In this document: positions 24,450 through 32,479 of the stretch, in pieces
Position numbering within the stretch: the first letter of the stretch is position 1
Layout of the letters: each line of letters begins with the position of its first letter
Position numbers and translations under genes: made by a program
From: Gordonia soli NBRC 108243
Lineage (GTDB): Bacteria > Actinomycetota > Actinomycetes > Mycobacteriales > Mycobacteriaceae
Assembly: GCF_000334455.1 (NCBI RefSeq)
Contig: NZ_BANX01000005.1
Span: 186,001 to 250,000 of the forward strand
Length of the DNA: 64,000 nucleotides
Direction: 5' to 3'
Notes under the pieces: model-generated
Told to the model about the DNA's origin: nothing
The model's database searches: none
What the model saw: the letters and a program-made list of their open reading frames with translations, nothing else

Positions 24450-26770
24450 GGAACTGGAGCATTTCGGGGGTTCATTGGAATGCCTCCGATGGGAGGCTTT
24501 CCAGCGCCGATGTCAAATGCGGTGTCCCATCCCTCCAACTCTCCGTTCGAGAGTTTCACCATCATGTTCTGCAGTGCGCTCAACTGCAGGGGGTTCTTCT
24601 GCAGGAATTCCCAGGTCAACTGATCGCCGTTGAACCATTGAGGGTTCTGCTCGGCGATGGCGGGATTCTGATGGGCGTAACCCAGGAACTGGCTGATCTG
24701 GAGAATTTCGCGATCGTTGAGGGTTGCCACTCCGATTCCCTTCAACCCTTCGGTGCTGGAATTACTTGCGGTGTCTTGGTCAGGAGCAGGACCAAGCAGC
24801 GCCGCGGCGAGCTGTGGTGGAATTGCCGCGGCCGCGTAGGAGCCCACGAGCGGTATCGTTCCGATTCCTGCCACTGCCTGAGAAAAGGCCCCCATCTTGT
24901 TTTCATAATCCGCGACCGAGTCCTGATAGGCGGATTTTTTCAGGAACTTGAGTTCGTCGGCGTAACCAGTCTCCATTGCGTGATGAATCAAGCCTGCGGC
25001 GCGGCCGATCGACGGATTGTCGGGATTCATCCCGTACTGATACGCGAGATGGTTTTGCCACTGCGAACCAGCGTGGTTGAAGATTGCTGCCGCGTGTGGA
25101 TCTGAATCCATCGCTTGGAACAAATTATGGAGTTCTCCGGCGGTGAGCGAATCGGCGCCCAGTGTAGGTATTCCCGGTCCGACCGCCCCGCTGAAGCCGC
25201 CGAGGTAAGGCGACAACGCCGTCGACAGCGTCTGAGCCAGATGGGGGCTTTTGACGCCGACTTCCTGGCCTATCGAAACATTGGAGCCATCGCCGAAGTA
25301 GTGCGCAAGTGCATTGGCGGACGCGTGAGCCTGTCCGGCGAGGAAGTGATTCGGTGACAGGGCGTCGTCGCGCGTCCACGAGAACAAGTCGTCGATGCTC
25401 TGCTTCTCGGTCCCCCATGCGTGGCCCATGATCCCGTCGATATGGGTGTCGGCGACATACCTTCCGCCGTCGCTGCAGGTGACGTTCATGTTCGTACCGG
25501 TGAGGAAGTCGTGGACAGCGATTTTGTCGGCGCCGGCCACTCCGAAGACCTTGCCCAGGATCGTATTGGCGTTGCCCCCTTTGGCGCCGAGCACCTCGGA
25601 GCTGTCGCTGATGCGGGCGCCCGGCTCAGCTGTCTGGGCTGCGATCTCGGATGCCTGCTTGAGAAGTCCCCGGTTGACATCGCTTCCGACGCGATAGTCG
25701 TGATCGCTCTTGTCGAGCAATCCACTCAAGGCAGTGAGCTCGTCGATCCGCTTCACCGCTACGCCGTGTTCCGGACGCCCTGGAACTCCCGGTGCGACAA
25801 CGACCATGCGATCGAAGCGCCTGCCTACGAGGTTCTCTGTGAGCAGGCTGCGCACCGAGGTCGGCAAAGTGTGCATCCCACCTCGGTCCCCGGCGGCAGT
25901 CGTCATCCCAGGCATCCCCATGATCTGGAACCCGTTGGCCAGTGAAGTCTTGACCGCTTCGCTCTGATCGCCCACGCCCATCTTCGCGATCTCGGTGACA
26001 TCGCTGGTTCCCAAGTCGTTCATCAGCGTGCGTAGGAAGTCGTACTCGCCCTGAGACATCGTGGCGGGCTTGCCGTGCTGGAGTGCTGTCAGCTGATCCT
26101 GGTTGAGACTGGTGGCGACCCGGAGCGAGGTCAACTCGTCGGGTGTGAGTCTGCGACCCTCACGCAGCGCTGCGGCCACCCGGTGTCCGACACCTGCGCC
26201 GACGCCCGCGCTCACGGGTGCATTGAGATGTAGCGCGGCACTCGCGGCGCGGACGGCGGCGGCACACTTGTCGTCTGCGGTGCCGAACTCGCGGGCCAGC
26301 CGGGTCATCGCCACCGTGGCGTTGGTGGCGTGTTGCGCCCGGGCGGCTTTGAGGTCGGCGAGCCGCTTCTCTTTCACCGGGTCGCCGGCGGCGAAGAAGT
26401 CGGCAAGCCCGTAGTTGTACCCGTCCTTCACCTTCCAGTCGTCGCTGACCGTGTAACTGTCGGCTTCGTAACCGGCCGTTCGCTCCTTCAGTCGACCTGA
26501 GATGTGCGACATCGAGGTGTGTCCACTACTGATCGCCGCGCTCAGCTTGGTGAACGCCGACGAAACCCTGCCGAATTGCGTGTACTCACGGTCCGCTCGC
26601 GAATCGGCAGACTTCCGAGCTCCTCCCGACCAATCCAACTCGGTGATCGTGGTTCGCAGGTTGGCCGCGTTGTCGTGCACGAACGAGGCGTACGACGTCG
26701 CCTTTGTCTGGGCACCTGTCATCCCGGACAAATTCAGCGAATCGATGATCGTCCGGGTGGGGATCGTCAC
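24446..26770 (-). CDS. Large type VII secretion-related protein (TPR repeat region-containing type)
   Basis: A 774-residue protein. The first 150 residues are helical with a WSGGA segment (DWSGGARKSADSRADREY), reminiscent of WXG100/EspB-like helical hairpins. The centre contains helical repeats of the kind annotated as TPR repeat region-containing protein in mycobacteria. The C-terminal half has several Gly/Ala-rich helices and a moderately hydrophobic segment (PLVGSYAAAAIPPQLAAALLG). The GTG start overlaps the stop of the small upstream gene (GTGA). It is probably a secreted substrate or effector, perhaps processed with the small protein. Base composition is lower in GC than in neighbours, especially 24400-25300, which suggests transfer. 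Confidence 0.72.
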   Translation of the reverse strand: MTIPTRTIIDSLNLSGMTGAQTKATSYASFVHDNAANLRTTITELDWSGGARKSADSRADREYTQFGRVSSAFTKLSAAISSGHTSMSHISGRLKERTAGYEADSYTVSDDWKVKDGYNYGLADFFAAGDPVKEKRLADLKAARAQHATNATVAMTRLAREFGTADDKCAAAVRAASAALHLNAPVSAGVGAGVGHRVAAALREGRRLTPDELTSLRVATSLNQDQLTALQHGKPATMSQGEYDFLRTLMNDLGTSDVTEIAKMGVGDQSEAVKTSLANGFQIMGMPGMTTAAGDRGGMHTLPTSVRSLLTENLVGRRFDRMVVVAPGVPGRPEHGVAVKRIDELTALSGLLDKSDHDYRVGSDVNRGLLKQASEIAAQTAEPGARISDSSEVLGAKGGNANTILGKVFGVAGADKIAVHDFLTGTNMNVTCSDGGRYVADTHIDGIMGHAWGTEKQSIDDLFSWTRDDALSPNHFLAGQAHASANALAHYFGDGSNVSIGQEVGVKSPHLAQTLSTALSPYLGGFSGAVGPGIPTLGADSLTAGELHNLFQAMDSDPHAAAIFNHAGSQWQNHLAYQYGMNPDNPSIGRAAGLIHHAMETGYADELKFLKKSAYQDSVADYENKMGAFSQAVAGIGTIPLVGSYAAAAIPPQLAAALLGPAPDQDTASNSSTEGLKGIGVATLNDREILQISQFLGYAHQNPAIAEQNPQWFNGDQLTWEFLQKNPLQLSALQNMMVKLSNGELEGWDTAFDIGAGKPPIGGIPMNPRNAPVP

Positions 26771-27087
26771 GAGGACCCGCCCTTGGGAGGTTGGTTCAAA
26801 TCGCCGAGACCCTTCAGTCGCTGCGCCGCCCCCACGTCGGAGTCCTTGTACTCGGTCGCGGAGGTGGTCAGGATCGACTGCCACTCTTCCAGTCGTGCGC
26901 GGACGACACCCACGGCAGAATCTGCTGCTTGCCTCGATACGCGCAGCGCGGAGGCCGTCGCCAAGGTGGACAGTCCGACCGACGCCGAGGTGAATGCCGA
27001 CCCGTCGGTCTTCGCGTTGTACGGCCCGGAGGGTTCCAGCTTCTTGGCCGCGCCTCGCAGCTCGCCCGGATCAACTCGTGTCGTCAT
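26767..27087 (-). CDS. EspC-like small type VII secretion target
   Basis: A 106-residue helical protein that looks like the type VII secretion target family (EspC/DUF2580): VDPGELRGAAKKLEPSG near the start, a long Ala/Ser helix (SVGLSTLATASALRVSRQAADSAVGVVRARLEEWQSIL shortened here to its borders SVGLS and EEWQS), and an AATEYKDSD-like end (ATEYKDSD). The pattern Y-x3-D near the C-terminus matches the secretion signal YxxxD seen in EspC-type substrates: Tyr79-Lys-Asp-Ser-Asp. It is the first gene of the leftward module; its partner is the large protein with which it overlaps by 4 bp. No ESX core (EccC) lies in the window, so export needs machinery elsewhere. Confidence 0.75.
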   Translation of the reverse strand: MTTRVDPGELRGAAKKLEPSGPYNAKTDGSAFTSASVGLSTLATASALRVSRQAADSAVGVVRARLEEWQSILTTSATEYKDSDVGAAQRLKGLGDLNQPPKGGSS

Positions 27088-27238
27088 CTGACCCCGTCAT
27101 TCGTGCCGCCGTTCTGCAGCCGCCACGCAGGGATCGTAACGGCTCATCCAGATGGTCAGACGGCCAGAAGAGAGCGCTGGTTCCATTGCGCCCGTAATAT
27201 CCGGATCGCCCGGCGATGCAGTCGGACGACGGTCGCCA

Positions 27239-27296
27239 CCGCAGCGTCAGCGCGAGGCCAGGACGATAATTGTCGCGGCCTCCCGCTGGCACCGCG
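27239..27296. repeat. 58-bp palindromic repeat, copy 2
   Basis: Same element and orientation as at 23400-23457, with five substitutions. It starts about 150 bp upstream of the EspC-like gene and ends 22 bp before the TauE-like stop codon. With copy 1 it brackets the whole lower-GC module. It may terminate the TauE transcript. Confidence 0.8.
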
Positions 27297-27317
27297 GCCA
27301 GAACCGCGGCACCCGGC

Positions 27318-28103
27318 TCAGGTCGTCAGCAGTCGCCAGAGGCCGATGATGCCGACGACCACGATGACCGCTCGGAGGGCGTTGGGCGACAGGCGCCGAC
27401 CGAACCGGGCCCCGATGAGTCCGCCGACCAGCGAGCTGATCGCGATGAGACCGGCTGCGGCCCAGCTGATCCGATCGAAGGCGACCGCGGTGTAGGTGAC
27501 CGCGGCGACGACGTTGACGATGAGGGCCAGCAGGTTCTTGGCCGCGTTCATGCGCTGGAGGTCGTCGGCGACGATGACTCCCATCGCACCCATCAGCAGG
27601 ATGCCCTGTGCCGCAGTGAAGTACCCGCCGTAGATGCCGACCGCGAACGTCGCGCTGACGAGGGTGATCATCCGGGGTCGGTTCAGGATCGGGGAACCGT
27701 CGGTGTCGTGGCCGCCGATGCGGCGTGCTGTCCACCGGTTGAGCGCGGGTTGGACGACCACCAGGATCAATGCGAGGACGAGGAGGATCGGCACGATCGT
27801 CTCGAACGCGGATTCCGGCAGTTTCAGGAGCAGATAGCAGCCCACCAGTGCGCCGAAGAAGGAGGCCGGGATCTGCCAACGGAGTCGATCCCATTGACCG
27901 CGCAACTCGCGGCGGTATCCCCAGGTGCCGGAGACGCCGCCGGCGACGAGGCCGATCGCGTTGGACATCGTCGCTGTGACCGGCGGATACCCGAACGCCA
28001 CCAGTGTCGGGAAGGTGATCAGGGTGCCGCTGCCGACCAGCGTGTTGATGGCACCGGCGCCGAGTCCGGCGGCCAGGATGGCCAGGATTTCGTGGATCGG
28101 CAT
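27318..28103 (-). CDS. TauE/SafE family membrane transporter
   Basis: A 261-residue sulfite exporter TauE/SafE family permease. It has about eight hydrophobic helices in two repeats: AAGLGAGAINTLVGSGTLITFPTLV with the family NTLVGSG-like glycine motif at about residues 16-40, and IYGGYFTAAQGILLMG at about 153-168 as the second repeat. Members move small anions such as sulfite, sulfoacetate or formate-like organic anions across the inner membrane. The start is an ATG at 28103. It is divergent from the CoA-binding protein gene. Confidence 0.85.
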   Translation of the reverse strand: MPIHEILAILAAGLGAGAINTLVGSGTLITFPTLVAFGYPPVTATMSNAIGLVAGGVSGTWGYRRELRGQWDRLRWQIPASFFGALVGCYLLLKLPESAFETIVPILLVLALILVVVQPALNRWTARRIGGHDTDGSPILNRPRMITLVSATFAVGIYGGYFTAAQGILLMGAMGVIVADDLQRMNAAKNLLALIVNVVAAVTYTAVAFDRISWAAAGLIAISSLVGGLIGARFGRRLSPNALRAVIVVVGIIGLWRLLTT

Positions 28104-28272
28104 GCGATCACGGTGTCACGCCGCCGGAACCGCCGTTCACCGGGTCGGCACAGTGGCGGAGACGGACAGGAGCCGTTCCTGCGAAACGCGCCGGCACGAC
28201 CGACATGCCGGACACCGTGGCCGCGGCGGACGCGGCGCGGTACAGCGCGGGAGGACGACCTAGACTCGGGGC

Positions 28273-28695
28273 ATGGCCACCACCGACGAGGTCGTCGAAC
28301 AGATCCTGAACACCTACGACACCATCACGGTCGTCGGCGCGAGTGCGAACCCGAGCAAGGCCGCGCACGATGTTCCGGCGTTCATGCAGGAGCGTGGCTG
28401 GCGGATCATCCCGGTGAACCCGCACTCCGACGAGATCGTCGGTGAGAAGGTCCACCGCACACTCGCCGACGTTCCGGAACAGGTCGGACTCGTCGACGTC
28501 TTCCGACCGTCGGCCGACACCCCGGAGATCGCGCGGCAGGCGGTCGCCGCCGGTGCCACGGCACTGTGGCTGCAGCTCGGGATCGCCAGCGACGAAGCGC
28601 GGGCGATCGCCGAGGAAGCCGGGCTGCTGTACGTGGAGGACCGCTGCCTGATCATCGAGCAGCGGCGCACCGGCATCGTCGTCACCGGTCGCTGA
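28273..28695 (+). CDS. CoA-binding domain protein (YccU-like)
   Basis: A 140-residue single-domain Rossmann-fold protein: TITVVGASANPSKAAHDVPAFMQERGW at about residues 18-44 is the CoA-binding signature, followed by IIPVNPH and LWLQLGIASDEA. It is a free-standing version of the succinyl-CoA synthetase alpha N-terminal domain, but without the catalytic domains. The usual annotation is CoA-binding protein; the role is unknown. It lies 10 bp before the following membrane protein gene in the same orientation. Confidence 0.87.
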   Translation: MATTDEVVEQILNTYDTITVVGASANPSKAAHDVPAFMQERGWRIIPVNPHSDEIVGEKVHRTLADVPEQVGLVDVFRPSADTPEIARQAVAAGATALWLQLGIASDEARAIAEEAGLLYVEDRCLIIEQRRTGIVVTGR

Positions 28696-28705
28696 GTCGA
28701 ACCCG

Positions 28706-29485
28706 GTGGACAGCGTCCTGGCCCGGGCCCTGATCGAGGACCCGACCGAGGACGGTCGCCTCCCGCTGTTCCTGCTGTTCCTGGCGTTCCTCGCGACGTT
28801 TTTGATCACCCGGACCATCACGCGGCTCATCCGCGCGGGCAAGGGGCCGTTCCGGGACCGGGTGGCCGGGGGTGTCCACATCCACCACGCCATCCCGGGC
28901 ATCGTCCTCACGATCGCCGGCGCGTTCACCTCGGTCGCGGTCGACGGATCCTCGCCGGGGGCCGAGATCGCGGCCGTGCTGATCGGCATCGGCGCATCAC
29001 TCGTGCTGGACGAGTTCGCGCTGCTGTTGCGGCTGCAGGACGTCTACTGGGAGCGCGAAGGCCAGTTGTCGGTGCAGGTCGTGTCGCTGACCATCGCCGG
29101 TCTGGGGCTGATGGCGATCGGCATCGACCCGCTGTCGGATCACACGCTCTCGGTCGGCCATCTGGTCATCGCGATCAATCTGCCGTTCCACGTCGCCGGC
29201 GTCCTGATGTGCGTCGCGAAGGGCAAGTACTCGACTGCGTCGGTCGGGGCATTCATCCCGCCGGTGGCCTGGATCGGCGCAATCCGGTTGGCGCGTCCGC
29301 ATTCGGCATGGGCCAAGCGGCACTACTCGTCGGAGAAGCGGGAGCGTGCCGCAGATCGGGCACACCGATTCGACGATCGCTACGGCCGCTGGGGCCTGAA
29401 CATCGAGGACCTCGTCGCAGGTAAACCGACGGCGTCCCCGGCTGTGTCAGGTCAGGAGCCCAGCGACCCGAAGGGTGCCGCGTAG
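28706..29485 (+). CDS. Integral membrane protein of unknown function
   Basis: A 259-residue protein with about five membrane helices (about 19-38, 62-78, 84-104, 127-142, 152-172) and a long charged C-terminal tail. A VHIHHAIPGIVL motif at about 55-66 and DEFALLLRLQDVYWEREGQ at about 100-118 are conserved-looking features that place it in an uncharacterised actinobacterial family. The start is GTG. Its last 34 bp overlap the end of the convergent secreted protein gene at 29452-29799. Confidence 0.78.
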   Translation: MDSVLARALIEDPTEDGRLPLFLLFLAFLATFLITRTITRLIRAGKGPFRDRVAGGVHIHHAIPGIVLTIAGAFTSVAVDGSSPGAEIAAVLIGIGASLVLDEFALLLRLQDVYWEREGQLSVQVVSLTIAGLGLMAIGIDPLSDHTLSVGHLVIAINLPFHVAGVLMCVAKGKYSTASVGAFIPPVAWIGAIRLARPHSAWAKRHYSSEKRERAADRAHRFDDRYGRWGLNIEDLVAGKPTASPAVSGQEPSDPKGAA

Positions 29486-29799
29486 GGGTTGCTGTACGGC
29501 GACGAGAACGGGCTCGCGAACGGGCTGCCCGGTGTGGTCGACGGCGGACAGAACGGCGGCGTCACCGAGACCGTCGACTTCGGCGGCACGATCGTGACCG
29601 TCGGGTAGGAGCTACCGTCGGGGCACACGTAGAAACTGGTTCCCCGTCCAGTCGTGTCCCCGTCGTTGATGCACACGGTTCCGGTGCAGGTCACCTTCGC
29701 GGCTGCGGCAGCAGGACCGGCGGTCCCGACCAGCCCGGCGAGGCCGCCGAAGGTGGCGCCCGTGGCGATCACGGCCGCGCAGATGCGTCGCTTGTTCAT
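29452..29799 (-). CDS. Small secreted Pro/Ser-rich protein
   Basis: A 115-residue protein with a Sec signal peptide (MNKRR, then a hydrophobic Ala/Gly stretch, ending AAAAA before Lys) and cleavage near residue 34. The mature part begins with four cysteines in two pairs (TCTGTVC; YVCPDG/PFCPPS), then a repetitive tail of SPF/SPY/NPY triplets (FASPFSSPYSNPYAAPF). No family recognised; an outer-surface or cell-wall role is plausible. The frame is open 84 bp upstream of the chosen ATG, but that part has no signal peptide. Its stop end overlaps the convergent membrane protein gene by 34 bp. Confidence 0.72.
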   Translation of the reverse strand: MNKRRICAAVIATGATFGGLAGLVGTAGPAAAAAKVTCTGTVCINDGDTTGRGTSFYVCPDGSSYPTVTIVPPKSTVSVTPPFCPPSTTPGSPFASPFSSPYSNPYAAPFGSLGS

Positions 29800-29904
29800 G
29801 AGTACTACCTCGTCCCCCCAGCGGGGCGGACTCCCCGGCCCCCCGTGACAGATCACTGTGCCACCCATCCTTGTCAATGGCAACCATCGATCTGCGATGA
29901 CGAA

Positions 29905-30774
29905 TCAGGCTGCGACCTGGAACGCAGCGGTCGTGAAGTCGAGGAACGCAGTGACCGCGGCCCAGGCGGGGCGTCGCCACACGAACCCGAGGACGGCGGG
30001 GGCGTCGGCTCCGACGATCGGTCGGGAGGCGACGATGTCGCCGCGATCGTCGGCGATGGACCGGGACAGGATCCCGATTCCCAGTCCGCTACGGGCCATC
30101 TCGGCGACGGCGTCCGGAGACGAGGCCTCGAGCGCAACCGGTAGTCCCAGGGTCCGATCGAAGGCGCCGCGGATACCTGCGCCGGGTGGGAGGCAGATCA
30201 GTGGTTGTCCCCGCAGGTCGTCGGAGGTCAGCGATGACTTGCCGAGGAAGGGGTGGTCGCGGGGCAGCACGGCGACGATGTCTTCGCGGATGATCGCGCG
30301 ATGGTCGAGACCGGACGGCAGGTCGCTGGACCACCCGGCGAGTGCGACATCGAGTCGTCCGGCGGTCACCAGTTCGATCAGGGTGGGCGAAGCGTCTTCG
30401 ATCAATGTCAGTGCGACGCCGGGGTGCGTGTCGCGGAACCGGCCGAGCGCGGTGAACAGCGGCGGCAGCGTGCAGCCGTCGACCATCCCGATGCTCAGCG
30501 ATCCGGCCGCGAGATCGGCGACGTCGGCGACGGCGCGGGTCACCGACTCTGCCGCGGTCAGGGTGTCCCGGGCTGACGGTAGGGCGGCCTCTCCCGCGGT
30601 CGTCAGTCGTACCTGACGTCCGGCGCGATGGAACAGCGCTGTGCCGAGCTCGCGCTCGAGGGCGCGGATCTGTGCACTGATGTTGGGCTGGGTGGTGTGG
30701 GTCCGCTGAGCTGCGGCGGTGAACCCGCCCTCGACCGCCACCGCGACGAAGTACTCGAGTTGCCTCAGTTCCAT
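29905..30774 (-). CDS. LysR family transcriptional regulator
   Basis: A 289-residue LysR-type regulator. The N-terminal helix-turn-helix is LEYFVAVAVEGGFTAAAQRTHTTQPNISAQIRALERELG (given here by its ends) at about residues 5-45. The C-terminal part is a periplasmic-binding-like effector domain starting at SIGMVDG (about 94). The ATG at 30774 was chosen over a TTG 9 bp earlier. The divergent SnoaL-like gene at 30879 is the probable target. An inverted repeat AACTGA/TCAGTT lies between them. The effector is unknown. Confidence 0.87.
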   Translation of the reverse strand: MELRQLEYFVAVAVEGGFTAAAQRTHTTQPNISAQIRALERELGTALFHRAGRQVRLTTAGEAALPSARDTLTAAESVTRAVADVADLAAGSLSIGMVDGCTLPPLFTALGRFRDTHPGVALTLIEDASPTLIELVTAGRLDVALAGWSSDLPSGLDHRAIIREDIVAVLPRDHPFLGKSSLTSDDLRGQPLICLPPGAGIRGAFDRTLGLPVALEASSPDAVAEMARSGLGIGILSRSIADDRGDIVASRPIVGADAPAVLGFVWRRPAWAAVTAFLDFTTAAFQVAA

Positions 30775-30810
30775 AACTGACAACTATACAAAGCATCACT
30801 TCAATCAGTT
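30775..30810. promoter_or_regulatory. Possible LysR operator
   Basis: AACTGA (30775-30780) and TCAGTT (30805-30810) form a spaced inverted repeat in the 104-bp divergent gap. It is AT-richer than the surroundings. Neither arm shows a clear T-N11-A core, so the call is tentative. Confidence 0.3.
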
Positions 30811-30878
30811 GTACTTCTGGACTCTCGGCGCCGATCCTGGAATCAGCAGAGCAACAGACACAGAAGAGGAGTTCGACG

Positions 30879-31262
30879 ATGACCGATCAGAAGCGCCCCG
30901 ACATCGAGACCGCTCGGCGTCCCGAAGACATCACCCGACTGTTCGTGCAGTTCTCCAACGAGGGCGACGCCGATGCCGTGGCCTTGCTCTACCACGAGGA
31001 CGCCGTGATGGCGTATCCCCCGGGTCAGGTCACCGAGGGCCGCGCGGCGATCCGCGAACTGTGGTCGAAGGTGCTGGCCAACCGTCCGACGTTCACTCCG
31101 GAAGAGCCCCTTCCGACATTGGTGTTCGGAGACGGACTCGCGCTCACATCCACCCCTCCGCGTGACGGCGCAGGTGCCCGCGCGCAGGTCGTCCAGCGTC
31201 AGGCGGACGGTTCCTGGGTGCGGATCATCGATCAGCCGGAGTTCGTGTCCACCGGAGCGTGA
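30879..31262 (+). CDS. SnoaL-like/NTF2-fold protein
   Basis: A 127-residue cone-shaped NTF2-like domain: RLFVQFSNEGDADAVALLYHEDAVMAYPPG at about residues 20-50 is the SnoaL-like first half, with GRAAIRELWSKV in the middle. Such domains can be isomerases, hydratases, or ligand-binding proteins; no catalytic residues stand out. The ATG is preceded by a GAGGAG sequence. It is divergent from the LysR regulator, which likely controls it. Confidence 0.8.
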   Translation: MTDQKRPDIETARRPEDITRLFVQFSNEGDADAVALLYHEDAVMAYPPGQVTEGRAAIRELWSKVLANRPTFTPEEPLPTLVFGDGLALTSTPPRDGAGARAQVVQRQADGSWVRIIDQPEFVSTGA

Positions 31263-31334
31263 CGAGAGTGCGGGTGGACGGGTCGGTTCCGACCTCGGGA
31301 CGTCGACGACACTCGAGCGGTAGTGTCACCGAGC

Positions 31335-32348
31335 ATGGCGCGCGTGTCGTTGACGTCCGCCGTTGCTCGGGGGGTCTTCCTGCTGATCGCGCTCGTGGTG
31401 CCGCTGCTCGTCGCACCGGCCGGTGCGGTGGCCCGTCCCGGCGACGCCGGCTCGTACCTCAAGTCCATGAAGCGGACCAGTGGTGACCTGTGGACGATGA
31501 CGGTCCACTCCGCCGCGATGGGCCAGGACATCCCCTTGCAGGTCCTTCGGCCGTCGGCCAACCGGGCGGGGGCGCCGACCCTCTACCTGCTCAATGGCGC
31601 GGGCGGCGGCGAGGACAAGGCCAACTGGCTGCGCCAGACCGATGCGCTGCGCTTCTTCGGTGACAAGTTCGTCAACGTGGTCATCCCGCAGAAGGGCATC
31701 GGGAGCTACTACACCGATTGGATCAGCCGCGATCCGGCCATCGGTCGGCCGATGTGGCAGACCTTCCTGACGCGTGAACTCCCACCGATCCTCGATCGTG
31801 CGCTGAACACCAACGGCCGCAGGGCTATCGCGGGACTGTCGATGTCGGCCACCTCGGTCCTGCAACTCGCGATCTCGTCGCCCGGGTTGTATCGATCGGT
31901 CGCCTCGTACAGCGGATGCGCGCGGACGAGCACCCCGGAGGGCCAGGCCGCCGTCCGCGGGATCGTGTTCTCGGCCTCGCAGGCCAACGCCGACAACATG
32001 TGGGGCCCGGTTGCGTCGCCTGTCTGGACTCATCGCGATCCGTATCTGAACGCCGAGAAACTCAGGGGGACCACCCTCTACCTGTCCAGTGGGAGCGGGC
32101 TGGCGGGACGCTACGACACCGTGGACAGTCAGGCGCCCGGTGCGCCGCCGCTGATCGATCAGGTGACCGTCGGTGGTGCGATCGAGGCGGCGACCCGATC
32201 CTGCACCGTGAACCTCGCAGAGAAGTTGCGCGCCTTGCGAATCCCCGCGACAGTGCATCTCCCGACAACCGGCACCCACTCGTGGGGCTACTGGCAGGAC
32301 GAGTTGCACCGATCCTGGCCGACCGTCGCGAGGGGTCTGCGGTCCTGA
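31335..32348 (+). CDS. Antigen 85-like mycolyltransferase/esterase
   Basis: A 337-residue secreted alpha/beta hydrolase. A signal peptide covers about the first 34 residues, cleaved after AGAVA. The nucleophile is in AGLSMSATSVLQLA (about residue 165), the acid Glu is likely in VGGAIEAATRSC, and the His is in TGTHSWGYWQDEL, which matches the GTHSWEYW ending of antigen 85 proteins. These enzymes transfer mycolic acids to trehalose and arabinogalactan outside the membrane. It is shorter than typical Fbp proteins at some loops. Its presence supports a mycolic-acid-bearing host. GTG at 31323 is an alternative start to the ATG chosen. Confidence 0.86.
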   Translation: MARVSLTSAVARGVFLLIALVVPLLVAPAGAVARPGDAGSYLKSMKRTSGDLWTMTVHSAAMGQDIPLQVLRPSANRAGAPTLYLLNGAGGGEDKANWLRQTDALRFFGDKFVNVVIPQKGIGSYYTDWISRDPAIGRPMWQTFLTRELPPILDRALNTNGRRAIAGLSMSATSVLQLAISSPGLYRSVASYSGCARTSTPEGQAAVRGIVFSASQANADNMWGPVASPVWTHRDPYLNAEKLRGTTLYLSSGSGLAGRYDTVDSQAPGAPPLIDQVTVGGAIEAATRSCTVNLAEKLRALRIPATVHLPTTGTHSWGYWQDELHRSWPTVARGLRS

Positions 32349-32479
32349 CCGCGACAGCCTGCCCCACGGACTGCTCCCATCCCCGCGCGTTCACGCGCAC
32401 CTGCAAAACGCGACAGCGCTGACGCATCTCGTGTTAGCGTCACTCTCGTCGCGGCGGTGCTACTCGAGGGGTTGGCTGA

